Shown piece by piece: positions 44,600-54,093 of a stretch of DNA of 64,000 bases. Both the position numbers and the translations under genes were made by a program. The notes beneath the pieces are model-generated. The model saw only the letters and a list, made by a program, of their open reading frames with translations. It was not told the DNA's origin and made no database searches. How positions within the stretch are numbered: position 1 is the stretch's first letter; the number at the start of each line of letters is the position of its first letter. This stretch comes from Massospora cicadina (Eukaryota; Entomophthoromycota; Entomophthoromycetes; Entomophthorales; Entomophthoraceae), in contig JAKSZP010007908.1 of the NCBI GenBank assembly GCA_022478985.1, positions 1 through 64,000 of the forward strand, given 5' to 3'.

Positions 44600-45440
44600 G
44601 AGGTGGTGGAGAGCCATGTATTATCTAAATTTCCAAAAGGTGGGTGGCATTGCCCATGGAAGCTTTGGATAAAATTCATCAGGTGGTGTCACGAGTTCAG
44701 TTTCAGGAATGGTTGGCACAAGTGACAGAAGGTGAGTCCCCTTTATCATTGCAGATTGCGCAAATTGTGGAGGCATTACCATCAGACCTGGCAGGGTGGG
44801 TGCAAGAACTGATTGAGGAGTAAGGTCGCCTTCCAGGTTCAATGGATGAGTGTGTAGATTTGATTGATCAGGCCACCTGTCTGGATGAGGTGCAGGATGA
44901 GGCGTGGTTAGCTTTGTTGAAAGTGATCCAGGGGTGTGGATCAGTTAATGAATATTCTTGGGTTTTTTGACCTTTGGCAAAAGCAGCACGAGTGTCAGAT
45001 TTGCAATCATTGCAAATGTTTTGACTGGGGTTGCAAGAGGATATTTTGGCAGCTATGGCGGCTGCCAAAATTTAGGGTACATTGGCTGAGGAAATCATGT
45101 TGGTGGTACAGGTCGAGAAACAATTGACCTTGGCACTTAACCAGAAGGAAGATTCTATGTCTCCAGGAAGGGGCCAGTATCCTGCAGTGGTTCGTAGAGG
45201 TCAAGGAGGGTGGCAGGGATCACCCAGAAATTTTGGAAATGTCCATGGAGGGTTCTGCCAGGGAAACGTTGAGGAGTTGGGGATAACAGGGAGTCAGGGA
45301 CACGGGAAGGATAATGGGCCCAAACCTACCTTACCTACAGATTTGCAATCTGAGAATGCTTTGAAAATTAAATCTACTTCTTTGCTTTATTCTCAGTTAA
45401 TTATTCCAGTGGAATTATATTTTCTGGTCGGATGGAGAAG
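44600..45440 (+). pseudogene. Gypsy-F Gag (broken)
   Basis: Protein-like sequence runs from about 44635: 'ALPMEALDKIHQVVSRVQFQ', 'IAQIVEALPSDLAGWVQEL', 'MDECVDLIDQATCLDEVQDE', then 'LAEEIMLVVQVEKQLTLAL' and a Gly-rich basic stretch ('RGQGGWQGSPRNFGNVHGG'). This is the layout of a chromovirus Gag. No intact CCHC knuckle is visible; the Gly-rich part may take the RNA-binding role. Several stops and frame changes interrupt it. Confidence 0.6.
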
Positions 45441-46660
45441 GTGATAGCCCTGGTGGATCCAAGAGCTGAGGAAAACTATGTGGAATTCGCCCTAGCAGAA
45501 AGTTTGAAGTTGTGAATGAAGAAGGGTCCTGAGGTGATGTTTGCCAATGTGTCAATAAGGGCTCCCTCATGGCATTTAGAGCCTTGGGTAGTTGTTCAGC
45601 AGAACCTGTTGTGGTTTAAAGAGAGTTTCTATGCAATCAGGAATCTGGCCCATTCTGTGGTTTTGGGCATGTGGTGATGGCATTGGTTCCAGCCTCAGGT
45701 TAATTTGCCATTTATAAAAGTTAATTTAATTCCTTGGAAAGGGCCTCCGATGAGGTGGAAGATGGTGGTTGGAAGTGATGTTCTGAATAGAATCAGAAAT
45801 ATGGGTGGAATGCAGGAGGGAGAGTTACTGGTAGAATGTTATAACTTTGAGGGTGTATTTGGTCCTATAGGGAACTCGCCTTTTTCCCCTACTGATTCTA
45901 TTGCATTTTCATTTCAATTTAAGGAGGGGTCAGAGCTTCCCCAAGGATGTCTGGTATACTCTCTTAACCAATGAGCAAAAGGAGCATTGGAGGAGAATGT
46001 GAAATAAGTGTTGGACAAAGGATTAATTGAGCCTTTTAAGTCGCCAGTTGTGTCTTCTGTATTACTGGTGCCAAAAGCGAGTGGCAAACTACGCCCATGT
46101 GTAGATTTCTGATGTCTGAACATGGTCACTGAACCTGATCTGTATCCGATTCCTTTGTTGGAGGATATTCTCTCAATGATTACTGGTTGCACCATTTTTA
46201 CAAAGTTAGATCCCATGGATGCATTCAATCAGGTACTTGTGAGGCTGGAACATCAAAAATACACTGCGTTTAAGTGTCACTTAAGGGTGTTTTTAATATC
46301 GCATGATGCTGTTTGGTCTTAGAAATGCCCCATCAGTGTTTCAGCGGATTATTGATCATGTCCTTGGAAGAATGATTGGTCGATGCTGTGCCACCTATAT
46401 GGATGATATCTTGGTGTTTTCATGGTCCCAAGAGGATCATTTCCATGATGTCCAGGAAGTTCTGGGGCAATTAGCTGAATGTGTCTTAGATTGAAATCTT
46501 CCAAATGTGAAGTCAAATGGAGTTAGGTGATGTTCCTAAGCAACGTGGTGATCCAGAATGGATTAGGAGTATGTCCAGATAAACTGCGCACAGTACAAGC
46601 ATGGAAGGCCCCTACTGATTAAACGGGGTGCAGAGTTTTGGGAACATTGAACTTCTTATG
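45400..46660 (+). pseudogene. Gypsy-F protease and reverse transcriptase (broken)
   Basis: The protease start reads 'ALVDPRAEENYVEFALAES' (about 45447-45503); the catalytic triad is Asp-Pro-Arg rather than Asp-Ser-Gly. RT starts near 46000 ('VLDKGLIEPFKSPVVSSVL', 'LRPCVDF', 'LYPIPLLEDILSMITGC', 'FTKLDPMDAFNQVLV'). After a frameshift near 46300 it continues 'MLFGLRNAPSVFQRIID' to an intact YMDD box at 46396-46407. The thumb region decays after 46495. Confidence 0.82.
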
Positions 46661-46759
46661 ATGGTTTGTGAGAAATCTTTCCCAAATGACCTTACCTCCA
46701 ACGCGTCTAATGCAAATTTTCCATTCGTGAGGGGAAGAAAAGAGGAGCAGGCATTCAAA

Positions 46760-47250
46760 TTATTATAAGTTAAGTTACTTATGGTGCCTGTCTTGGCCCA
46801 TCCAGATCCTGGGAAGCCATTTGCGGTAGAAAATGATGCTTTAAATTATGCTGTAGGTGCAGTGTTACTACAGGAGGGGGAAGATGGGCTCAAACTCCAT
46901 GGGTTATTTTAGCTGCAAGATGATCCCCACTGAGAATAATTATCCAATATATGATAAGGAACTGCTGGCAGTGACGGCGGTCTTGCAGGAATGGCAGCAG
47001 CACCTGCTCTATGCCTGACACCCTTTTGTTGTTTGAACAGATTATAGAGCGTTGGAATATTATTGGGAACCAAGGACGATGGACCAGCGGCAAGCCAAAT
47101 GGCATGTGGAGCTAGTCCAATACAATTTCTGGGTAGAATACATGTTGGGCTTAACAAATATTTTAGCAGACTGGCTTAGTTGGGACGCAGGCTTAGTCTA
47201 TAAAAAGGATGAATTGGAGGAATTCAATACAGCCACAATGTTCTGATCAG
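46760..47250 (+). pseudogene. Gypsy-F RNase H (broken)
   Basis: Fragments read 'NNYPIYDKELLAVTAVLQEW' (about 46935-46990) and then 'TDYRALEYYWEPRTMDQRQA' and 'VEYMLGLTNILADWLSWDA' (47052-47190). The final part is the RNase H end with its Asn-Ile-Leu-Ala-Asp signature. Stops interrupt it. Confidence 0.75.
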
Positions 47251-47379
47251 ATCAATTTGCAATGCTCGAGGGTGGGGGAGTGAGTTGGGGGATGAAGTCT
47301 ACTGGAAGCTAGGAAGGTCAAATTAGGACGGTGATTAAAAGCTGAGATAAAGGAAGTACAACCACATGGCCGCCATAGA

Positions 47380-48320
47380 TCCTTCATGAAGAGGCGTGGG
47401 GTGGTATACTACAATTCTCGTGTGTGTGTGTGTGCCAAATACTTCGTTACAATGGAAGGTAGTTCAGGTCTCTCATGATCATACATTGGTGGGTCATCCG
47501 GGAGTGGAGAAGATGGTGGAGTTGGTGCAGCAGTACTATTCATGGCTGGGCCTGTGGAAGGATGTCAGGAAGTATGTGGGTGAATGTTTGGTATGTGCAA
47601 AATTGAAACCCTTGAGGAAACATCCATCTGGGAAGTTAAACCCACTGCAGATACCACATGCGCCATAGAGTTCAATTAGCGTTGATTTTATAATGGGTCT
47701 TCCAAGGGTGCAGGGGAAGGATGTGGCTATGGTGGTCGTGGATAGATTGACCAAATATGCCAAGTTTTTCCCATGTACAGAGAGTTTTTGGCAAAGGGCG
47801 CAGTGAGTATTTTCATTGATAAAGTATTCTCCCAGCATAGATTACCTGAGGAAATTGTTTTGGACTGTGGTCCACAGTTTGTCTCAAAATTCTGGTCGAT
47901 TTGCTGGGAAATTTGGAAATCAGGTCTGGTCAGTCCTTGGCTTACCATACCCAATCTGATAAACGGATAGAGAGAGTGAATCAGATACTTGAGCAGTATC
48001 TCTGGTGTTACATCTCCAATTGGCAGGATGACTAGGTTCCATAGGTTCAGTTGGCCCAATTTGCTTATAACAATCATTGTCAATAATCAATAGGAATGAC
48101 TCCACATTTCATGAATCATGGTCTAAATCCCAGATTGGATGGGGGATCCGTGGGTGGAGTGTGTCAGGGGGGCGGATGAGATAGCACGCACCATGGTGAA
48201 TATCAGGAAGAGGTTACAAGGAAATTTTGAGCAAGCAGTGGCTCAGCATAAGCATCAGGAAGATCAATGAAGAGCTCCATATCCGGAGTTTGAGCCTGGG
48301 GACGAGGTACTGGTGGCGGC
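47380..48320 (+). pseudogene. Gypsy-F integrase (broken)
   Basis: The zinc-binding N terminus is well kept in 47396-47668: 'HDHTLVGHPGVEKMVELVQQ' and 'YVGECLVCAKLKPL' supply the His-His and Cys-Cys pairs. The core follows: 'SVDFIMGLPRVQGKDVAMVV' (first Asp present), then after a frameshift 'LPEEIVLDCGPQFVSKFW' (second Asp present). The Glu region near 47960 is degraded. A GT dinucleotide run at about 47419-47433 lies inside the upstream flank of this domain. Confidence 0.82.
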
Positions 48321-48416
48321 TAAGAACTATGATATACCGGTTAAGAATCACAAGCTGGTAAAAAATTTTGGGCCCATACCAGATCATTTGAGCTATTAAT
48401 TCAGGTTGCTTTTGAG

Positions 48417-48686
48417 TTGGGATTGCCAGAAGGTTCTAAGGCCCATCTGGTAATTCATGCTTCCCAATTACAGTCATTCAATGGAAGGGGTCCAGATCAA
48501 CCAGGACCATTAAACCCTAGGGAAGGGGATGTTCAGGAATATGAGGTGGAGCGGATATTGGATGTGAGATGGGTGAAGGGCTGGCAGCAATTGCTGATGA
48601 AGTGGAAAGGTTACCCAGTGGAGGAGGTGACGTGGCAGACAAAGGAAGATTATGCGCAATGCCTGGGGAAGGTCCAGAAGTTTTAG
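48417..48686 (+). pseudogene. Gypsy-F integrase C-terminus with chromodomain
   Basis: A clean 89-codon frame holds 'AHLVIHASQLQSFNGR' and then a canonical chromodomain: 'YEVERILDVRWVKGWQQLLM' followed by 'KWKGYPVEEVTWQTKEDY'. The aromatic positions (Tyr, Trp, Trp) that bind methyl-lysine in chromodomains are present. It ends 17 bases before the 3' LTR. In related elements the domain guides integration to heterochromatin; this fits the location but is inference. Confidence 0.85.
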
Positions 48687-48702
48687 GCCTCACAGTAGGT
48701 GA

Positions 48703-49419
48703 TGTAATGGATCAGGCTGCACTTGATCTGCACATTGCTTCAGATCAGGCTTCACTTAATCCGCACATTGATACAGTAGGAAGGGCCTCAACTAGGAGAG
48801 AAGTATCGGATAATGAATTTGAGAAAATCAGATTTGGTGGTGAGTCAGATGAGGAGTTGTGGGATCAAGGGTGAGAGATTTGACATTCCGAGAATAAGAT
48901 GCAACTAAGAGAAAATGATGTTGGGGTTTCAAATGACATGAATGATGATCTGGTGAGATGAGAAGTCATCGTGAGCAATGTTTGGATGGTGTTTGAGAAA
49001 GCCTAGTGTAGGAGTGGGAGCTTGTTATAAGACTAGTAAAGTGCTATTTATTAGGGGATGGTTGGGGCCTGAATGGCCAGTTTCGTCTTCTAAGAAGAAT
49101 CGGGTTCATTCATTTAAATCCCTTGCTATCATAAAATTTATTCTTATTTTATTTAAATTATATTATTGTATTCAAGTGATGAGCTCAACTAGTGAGCTTG
49201 GAGTGGAGTTGGCGTCATTCTCAGCCCTCTCATGGAGACAGACCTTACTGTTGATATGCAGCGTCATGGGAATAGTGGTGCAGGAATACGTGGCAATGAT
49301 GAGACATGAAGGGGAGGGTTCAGGGATGGGTTTCTGCGGGCCTGTCCCTAGTTTGGTCAGCAACATGGCTCTTGCTAACAATTTCTTGGTGGCATATTGG
49401 CGCAAGCCTGCCCGTTACA
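48703..49419 (+). repeat. Gypsy-F 3' LTR
   Basis: This is the partner of 43721-44432, beginning TGTAATGG and ending CCCGTTACA. The target duplicate GTAGG follows. Confidence 0.93.
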
Positions 49420-49534
49420 GTAGGTGTATGATTTTCCTAAGTCCCAACCCTCAGAAAAAACATGTATGATCATGATCATTACAATTGATTCCCTTACTCT
49501 ACCAATAGGACACACTAACCTCCGATCTAAAATT

Positions 49535-50040
49535 TTGTTCTTTGAGGCAAGCTGACCAGGGGATGGTCCAATGTAAAATTTTACAGCTTATAATAAAATT
49601 AAACCTAGTTTGTGAATTTCACTTTGTTGTAATAGGAACTCTTTTAGTGTACCAAGACAAACATTATGAAGACTGCTGTCTCTAACTATTTGCCTTTTTA
49701 AGCCACCTTTCAAAACAAGTCCGCAGAGCAGCCCACCAATTCAGCAGACTAACAACTTCACCTCCTAAGCCTCAACCAATAATTCTGGCTCAGAGGTCCT
49801 CTTCTGGAATTTGTCTAGCAATTATAGTTAATTGGTCTTCTTTGAATCCCTTGGGGTTTCTCCTCTTAAGCCTCTCTTGTCCGTTGTTGTTGGTGGCCAG
49901 TTGTCCAAGTTATATGGGGCTTCTTTGTAGATCCAGGTTAAGAGTTGGTATCTCTGACCACTCTAGGTGCATTGACCCAGCACCTAACCATGGGGATTTT
50001 CAGTCTCACCTCTACCAGCTAAGCTATCCTCTGTCTACTG
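49535..50040 (-). mobile_element. tRNA-headed SINE-like unit with LINE-type tail
   Basis: The minus strand from 50040 begins with a tRNA-like segment: GGATAGCTTAGCTGGTAGAG (D-arm/A-box) and, about 40 bases on, GCTGGGTCAATGCACC (T-arm/B-box-like). It ends near 49540 with a tail, GACCATCCCCTGGTCAGC then TTGCCTCAAAGAAC, of the LINE/half-LINE type. The body in between is unique. No clear target duplication was found, so the borders and single-unit status are tentative. One body segment (TCAGAGGTCCTCTTCT at about 49791) is identical to a Gypsy-G interior repeat. Confidence 0.55.
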
Positions 50041-50821
50041 AAAACTAATAACGATATGCAAACCAAAGATTAGAGATATGAAGATAATTTATGAAAAGGG
50101 AGGGTCAACGATTTATATTATAGGCGTTTGCATGGCAATCCGCTGCCCACCTATCAATATCATCAGCATTCATTGCCATCATCTCAATTCTCAGCACTCT
50201 TGCTGGCAATCACAATTATCAGAACTCTTGTTGGATATAATCCCTGCTTAATTCAGCATCATCAATGCCAATTATTATATTAATATATCTTCAGAATCAT
50301 TTGCTGATTCAATTATCTATAATTAGCTATTATAAACGTCCTCAAATTATCCTTGTTCTCAATCGCCAGTAATTTTAAACTTCAGTTGACGGAATGTCTA
50401 TCTCACGCTCAACTCTTGGATCTCTCAGCACTATAGACAGTAATCTGATTGAGTCAGCATAAGTCGCTGGCTTAATCCAAAATAATAAATGATTTTATTA
50501 TCTTTGGCATCAGTTTTCAGTGATCCAGAACTTCTCAATGTTTTTTGTTGATCCGTTGTGATTAATAACAAATATTAATATCTTTGGCCTCAGTCATGGT
50601 GTTGAAATAGACCAATTTGCTTATTGGGGATTATCCCCATTACTTTCTGGATCAGTATATCCTTAAAACAGCACAACTCAACTGAATGGGAGCATAAATT
50701 TATCATTAAATATATTAACAAAACTAGTGGATTAATTGCAACCATATCTGACTAATTGAAACCCTCATTTCAATAACTATGGGTGGAATTCATCTGGTTA
50801 AAATCCTAACATCTAGCTATG
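50041..50821. other. Unassigned AT-rich stretch
   Basis: No gene or recognisable element is seen. It contains several ATCAGCA/CAATT-type short repeats and could be decayed LTR sequence, but no partner was found in the window. Confidence 0.4.
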
Positions 50822-50833
50822 AATATATCTTTT

Positions 50834-52750
50834 AGAATAACTCTCTTTCCGCTTGGCGTAACTTTCCAAGCAAAACCATATGAAAAAAGCAAATCTCAAT
50901 TGCCCACTGTAGTTTTTCTTCAATATCCTTAAATTCTCCACTGGCTGCTCCAGTGTGAGGCAGCGGCGAAACTCCTCCTGCCATTTTCTGTCTGACAGGG
51001 AAACGTGCTCAGAATAGCTCGTCCAGTCATACCAAACCACTGGGATGATTTTTTCCTCCCAAGGATCTTGACGCCCACCTCACTCATACCCAAGCGGTGC
51101 CTCGTTGCCCACTGTTGCTCCCCTGGAGCAACATGCATTTTGGCCTTAGGGTCTAAATGGGAAACTTTTCTCCTACCATGACCAAGCCATTATTAAAATG
51201 GCTCAGGCAGTGATGCATCACACCGGGTTTATTGACTTCCACCCCTATAAGGGGTACTTTGATCTCAGCTTCACCTGTGAAGCTGAAACCACCACTGTGG
51301 CAACTGTGCCCCTGGTTTTCCAGGGTACCCCTCTCCCCACAATTAAGACCTGGTTCCCAGCAGATACCACTTTAGTGGTTCAGTATGCTGGTTTGCAACC
51401 CAATCACCCCTGAGGTGCTCCACCAGGAGCTGATGGAAGGTTTGGCAGCCTATGGATCCAACCCATCTTGCAATTTGTGGTCCCAAATGGGGCCACACGC
51501 CTCACTGGCCTTGGATGTATGCCACAATCAGCCCCAAATCTAATAAAATTGTCTTGGCAATACCCACTTTTGCCATCATCCCCTCTGCCCCTGACCATCC
51601 ATTCTGGGCCTGTGTCAAGGGTGGACAGATGACCTGTCCATCCTGTTTTAAGTTATAACACTTGAAACATAAGTGCCTATCCTTAGCTGCTTCTGACAGC
51701 TCTATTTTTTTCGCTGGCTTCCAATCTGCCACCCACCATGCGCCAGCTTTGGTATGGGGTATTTTCCTACCTCCCCTTCCCCCAAAGCCTGTTGCAGCAG
51801 CTGCTCCAGCAGCCACCAATCAACCTCCTCCTCACCCCAGTGCCACAAATGCTCCCTCCAATCAAGCACAGGATTGGACCCCAGTTTGCTCCCATGCATC
51901 CTCCAATGAACCAATCAAACCTCAGGAATGGGCTGATTCCCCAATTCAATTAAACTAAAATCCTTGAGATCTATTTGCTGAAATCGATGAGTCTGGGAAT
52001 ATTATTGAAGACCACACTATCCAACTTGAGCGTATTGTGTTTATTGACCATGAAGCTATGCATCCACCTCACTTATATGCCCCTCAGCAAAATGCTGTAA
52101 TGTTCCACGGTGACCACCAGCTGGCTGTTGAAGCAATGACTAAGCCAGATTGTCATCCTCTCTGAAAAGCTGCCACCAAATCAGTGGCGATGATCACAGG
52201 AGGAATCCTTCCTCCCATTATCCCCTCCACCATCAATAAGCTCCAAAAGCAGATGTTGACCGATTCTCATAAATCTGCCAATGATGCCATCCAGCACGTG
52301 GCAGGGGTAGCGCAGAATCCCAAATCCAAGATTACCTGAAACAATATCGCCATGTTTGTAAAACTCCCCTGATGCATGCATAAAAGATGAAGCAGCTTTG
52401 CTAATTATGTTGGATCTCTTCTATTCAACTGCTGTCTTCCTGCCACCCCAATCATCATAAATTTATCTCCACATCTCACTGATGCCATGACGCCCCTGCT
52501 CTCCGCTGTAGCCCATGACCTATTTTGGGGGTGAAGAAGAGGCTAAGGATGAGCCTCCTGATCCCCCTCCCCTTCCTCCATGATGGGATAAGCAGTTCCC
52601 GCTGTCCCACCTGGTAGGTTGTGTTTGCGTTTTGCATGTCATCCGCTTGTTTTGGGTGGTTTGTTCGTTTTGTTCAGTGAGGATTAATTTGTTAGCTTTT
52701 CAAGTTTCATTAATGTCCGTCCCCTGGTTGGTTTGCCTCAGTTTATTAAA
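50834..52750 (+). mobile_element. Half-LINE gamma-2, full-length ORF1-only element
   Basis: A 1917-bp element bounded by the perfect 12-bp duplication AATATATCTTTT (50822-50833 and 52751-52762). The 5' leader carries the stem GCTTGG/CCAAGC (50851-50871). The 3' tail is TGTCCGTCCCCTGGTTGGT (about 52713-52731) then TTGCCTCAGTTTATTAAA. It codes only for the ORF1-type protein and belongs to the same family as 24770-26693. Confidence 0.9.
51060..52590 (+). pseudogene. ORF1-type protein of half-LINE gamma-2 (broken)
   Basis: The RRM-like part (51198-51413) reads 'TGFIDFHPYKGYFDLSF' and 'DTTLVVQYAGLQP'. The next frame (51452-51658) reaches the knuckle, CPSCFKL, then a stop codon where Asp is expected, then HLKHKC, so Cys, Cys, His and Cys are kept. 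A Pro/Ala-rich linker (51662-51958) leads to 'DLFAEIDESGNIIED' and, from about 52085, 'HGDHQLAVEAMTKPDCHPL', both conserved half-LINE landmarks. Further stops occur before the C terminus. Confidence 0.72.
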
Positions 52751-52762
52751 AATATATCTTTT

Positions 52763-53016
52763 GAGCTAGATAAAAGGTACTAGTCAGGTCACTTTTGCAA
52801 AAGCCACATTCATAAAGTTTTTATCATTAAATCTATGTAGCTTAGCTTATCATCTTCTTAATATTAAAAGATACTTTAACTGCTATACCATGACATCCAA
52901 TATATAGATCTACCCCATTACCTATCAGTTAATCCTCTGAGTGGGCTAAATTATTAGCTTTATTGGTTAGTATAACAGCTTTATGTAATGGTCGTGTCAA
53001 ACTGATTATTACCTTT
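52763..53016. other. AT-rich stretch without gene
   Basis: Nothing recognisable is seen. It precedes a strong inverted repeat and the GC-rich block. Confidence 0.4.
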
Positions 53017-53050
53017 TGACTTAAGATTTGGATTTCTAAATCTTAAGTCA
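53017..53050. repeat. 13-bp perfect inverted repeat
   Basis: TGACTTAAGATTT (53017-53029) and AAATCTTAAGTCA (53038-53050) are separated by 8 bases. It lies 20 bases upstream of the GC-rich hairpin block. Confidence 0.7.
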
Positions 53051-53069
53051 CAAAGCTTTTTGGGGTTTT

Positions 53070-53300
53070 GTGGTTGATGCAGGGCTCGGCGCTGGGCTGT
53101 GCCCCTCCCAAGATATTCTTAATGCTCTCAGGGGCCTAAAGAATATTGTAGGAGGGGCTCCCCAGAAGGGGACCTTGAAAGGTCAGGCCCACGAGATTCT
53201 GAACTCAGTTCAGAATTCTCACTTTGTCATTTCCCATCCTTGGGTGGGTCTCTCTGGCGGCCTCAGGGCCGCTCTTGCCTTGTCTTACCTGGTATCCTGC
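53070..53300 (+). other. GC-rich block dense in hairpins, possible structured RNA
   Basis: This is an island of higher GC in AT-rich DNA. It holds consecutive self-complementary segments: a long stem with GCCCCTCC/GGAGGGGC arms and AAGAATATT/AATATTCTT-like extension (about 53100-53160); GACCTT-GA-AAGGTC (near 53172-53185); ATTCTGAACTCAGTTCAGAAT-type arms around 53196-53217; and GCGGCC-TCAG-GGCCGC (near 53258-53273). A 94-codon frame (53070-53354) overlaps it but shows no family. The strand is arbitrary. It may be a structured noncoding RNA, part of an unrecognised SINE, or a decayed transposon end. The flanking 13-bp inverted repeat may belong to it. Confidence 0.4.
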
Positions 53301-53354
53301 AGTGAACCTAGTTTTGTATCCTTAACAAAAAGTTGGGATTTGGCAGCAAACTGA

Positions 53355-54074
53355 TCTGCTAATACTCTGGTTTTTTCATGTGCTATTCATAAATTCCCAA
53401 TGTTATTGGGATTGAATTTTTCAGCATGTTTATTTTTGAAAAAGAAATAAACAAGGTAATTTCAGAGTCAAAACCTTGCTTATCTGTGTATGTCTTTCTC
53501 GTTTTTAAATTTCCCTAGATCTGAGAATGAATTGGTGAGTATGATGAGTTGTAACACTTACTTTGAGGGAAAAACATATCAGACAAACTTTTGGCATCCA
53601 TCCGCCAATCTGAAGGCAAGATAGCTGTTGAAACCTGGAAATTTTTCGTCCATTACACTTTATGGTATCCTTTTGTTTGCTGTTTTTCAACTGTATAAGA
53701 TAATTGAGCTTAACACCATAACTACTGAATAACTTTTGGAACCTGACCTATGGCATTTAGTTTTTGGTTTAGGTTATTAAGATAGTTACAGGCCTATTTT
53801 ATAAGTACAAACTTATAAAAACTATATTACTACTTATAGCTTATACGTTAATGGCAATCTATACTGTTTTTAAGCCTTATTAAAATTTGCTATTACCCTT
53901 AGTTTTATACCAATTTGGGGACTGAGGAAAACTTTTAATACTGTACTAACCTTGTCCAATTATTACTTTAAGTTAAACTATAGCAGTGTAAACAAAAAAT
54001 TAAGTATCATTTATATAATAGTTGATTTAGAATAACTATAATATACTTAGTAAAAGGATACATAGTAAAGGTGA
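53355..54074. other. AT-rich intergenic stretch
   Basis: No gene is recognisable. Composition resembles 36000-37500 and 56000-57000, and these may be the same class of old host or repeat DNA. Confidence 0.4.
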
Positions 54075-54093
54075 TATTTTTGACCAATATGTT

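Larger units (their letters stand above)
43721..49419 (+). mobile_element. Gypsy-F, complete chromodomain Ty3/gypsy element
   Basis: It has direct LTRs of 712 bp (43721-44432) and 717 bp (48703-49419), both beginning TGTAATG and ending in CA. The 5-bp duplication GTAGG flanks it (43716-43720 and 49420-49424). Plus-strand gag, PR, RT, RNase H, integrase and chromodomain occur in order. LTRs differ at many positions, so it is old. No tRNA-type TGG primer site follows the 5' LTR (it reads TTAGATGAGTCTC), unlike Gypsy-B, -E and -G. Self-priming, known in Tf1-type chromoviruses, is possible but untested. Confidence 0.93.

Noticed and set aside
47419..47433. GT microsatellite as a feature of note
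   Set aside because: A short run within decayed Gypsy-F; ordinary replication slippage.
53070..53354. 94-codon ORF as a gene; SRP or RNase P RNA identity
   Set aside because: No protein family was recognised. I could not match the block to conserved motifs of those RNAs, so it is left as an unidentified structured block.
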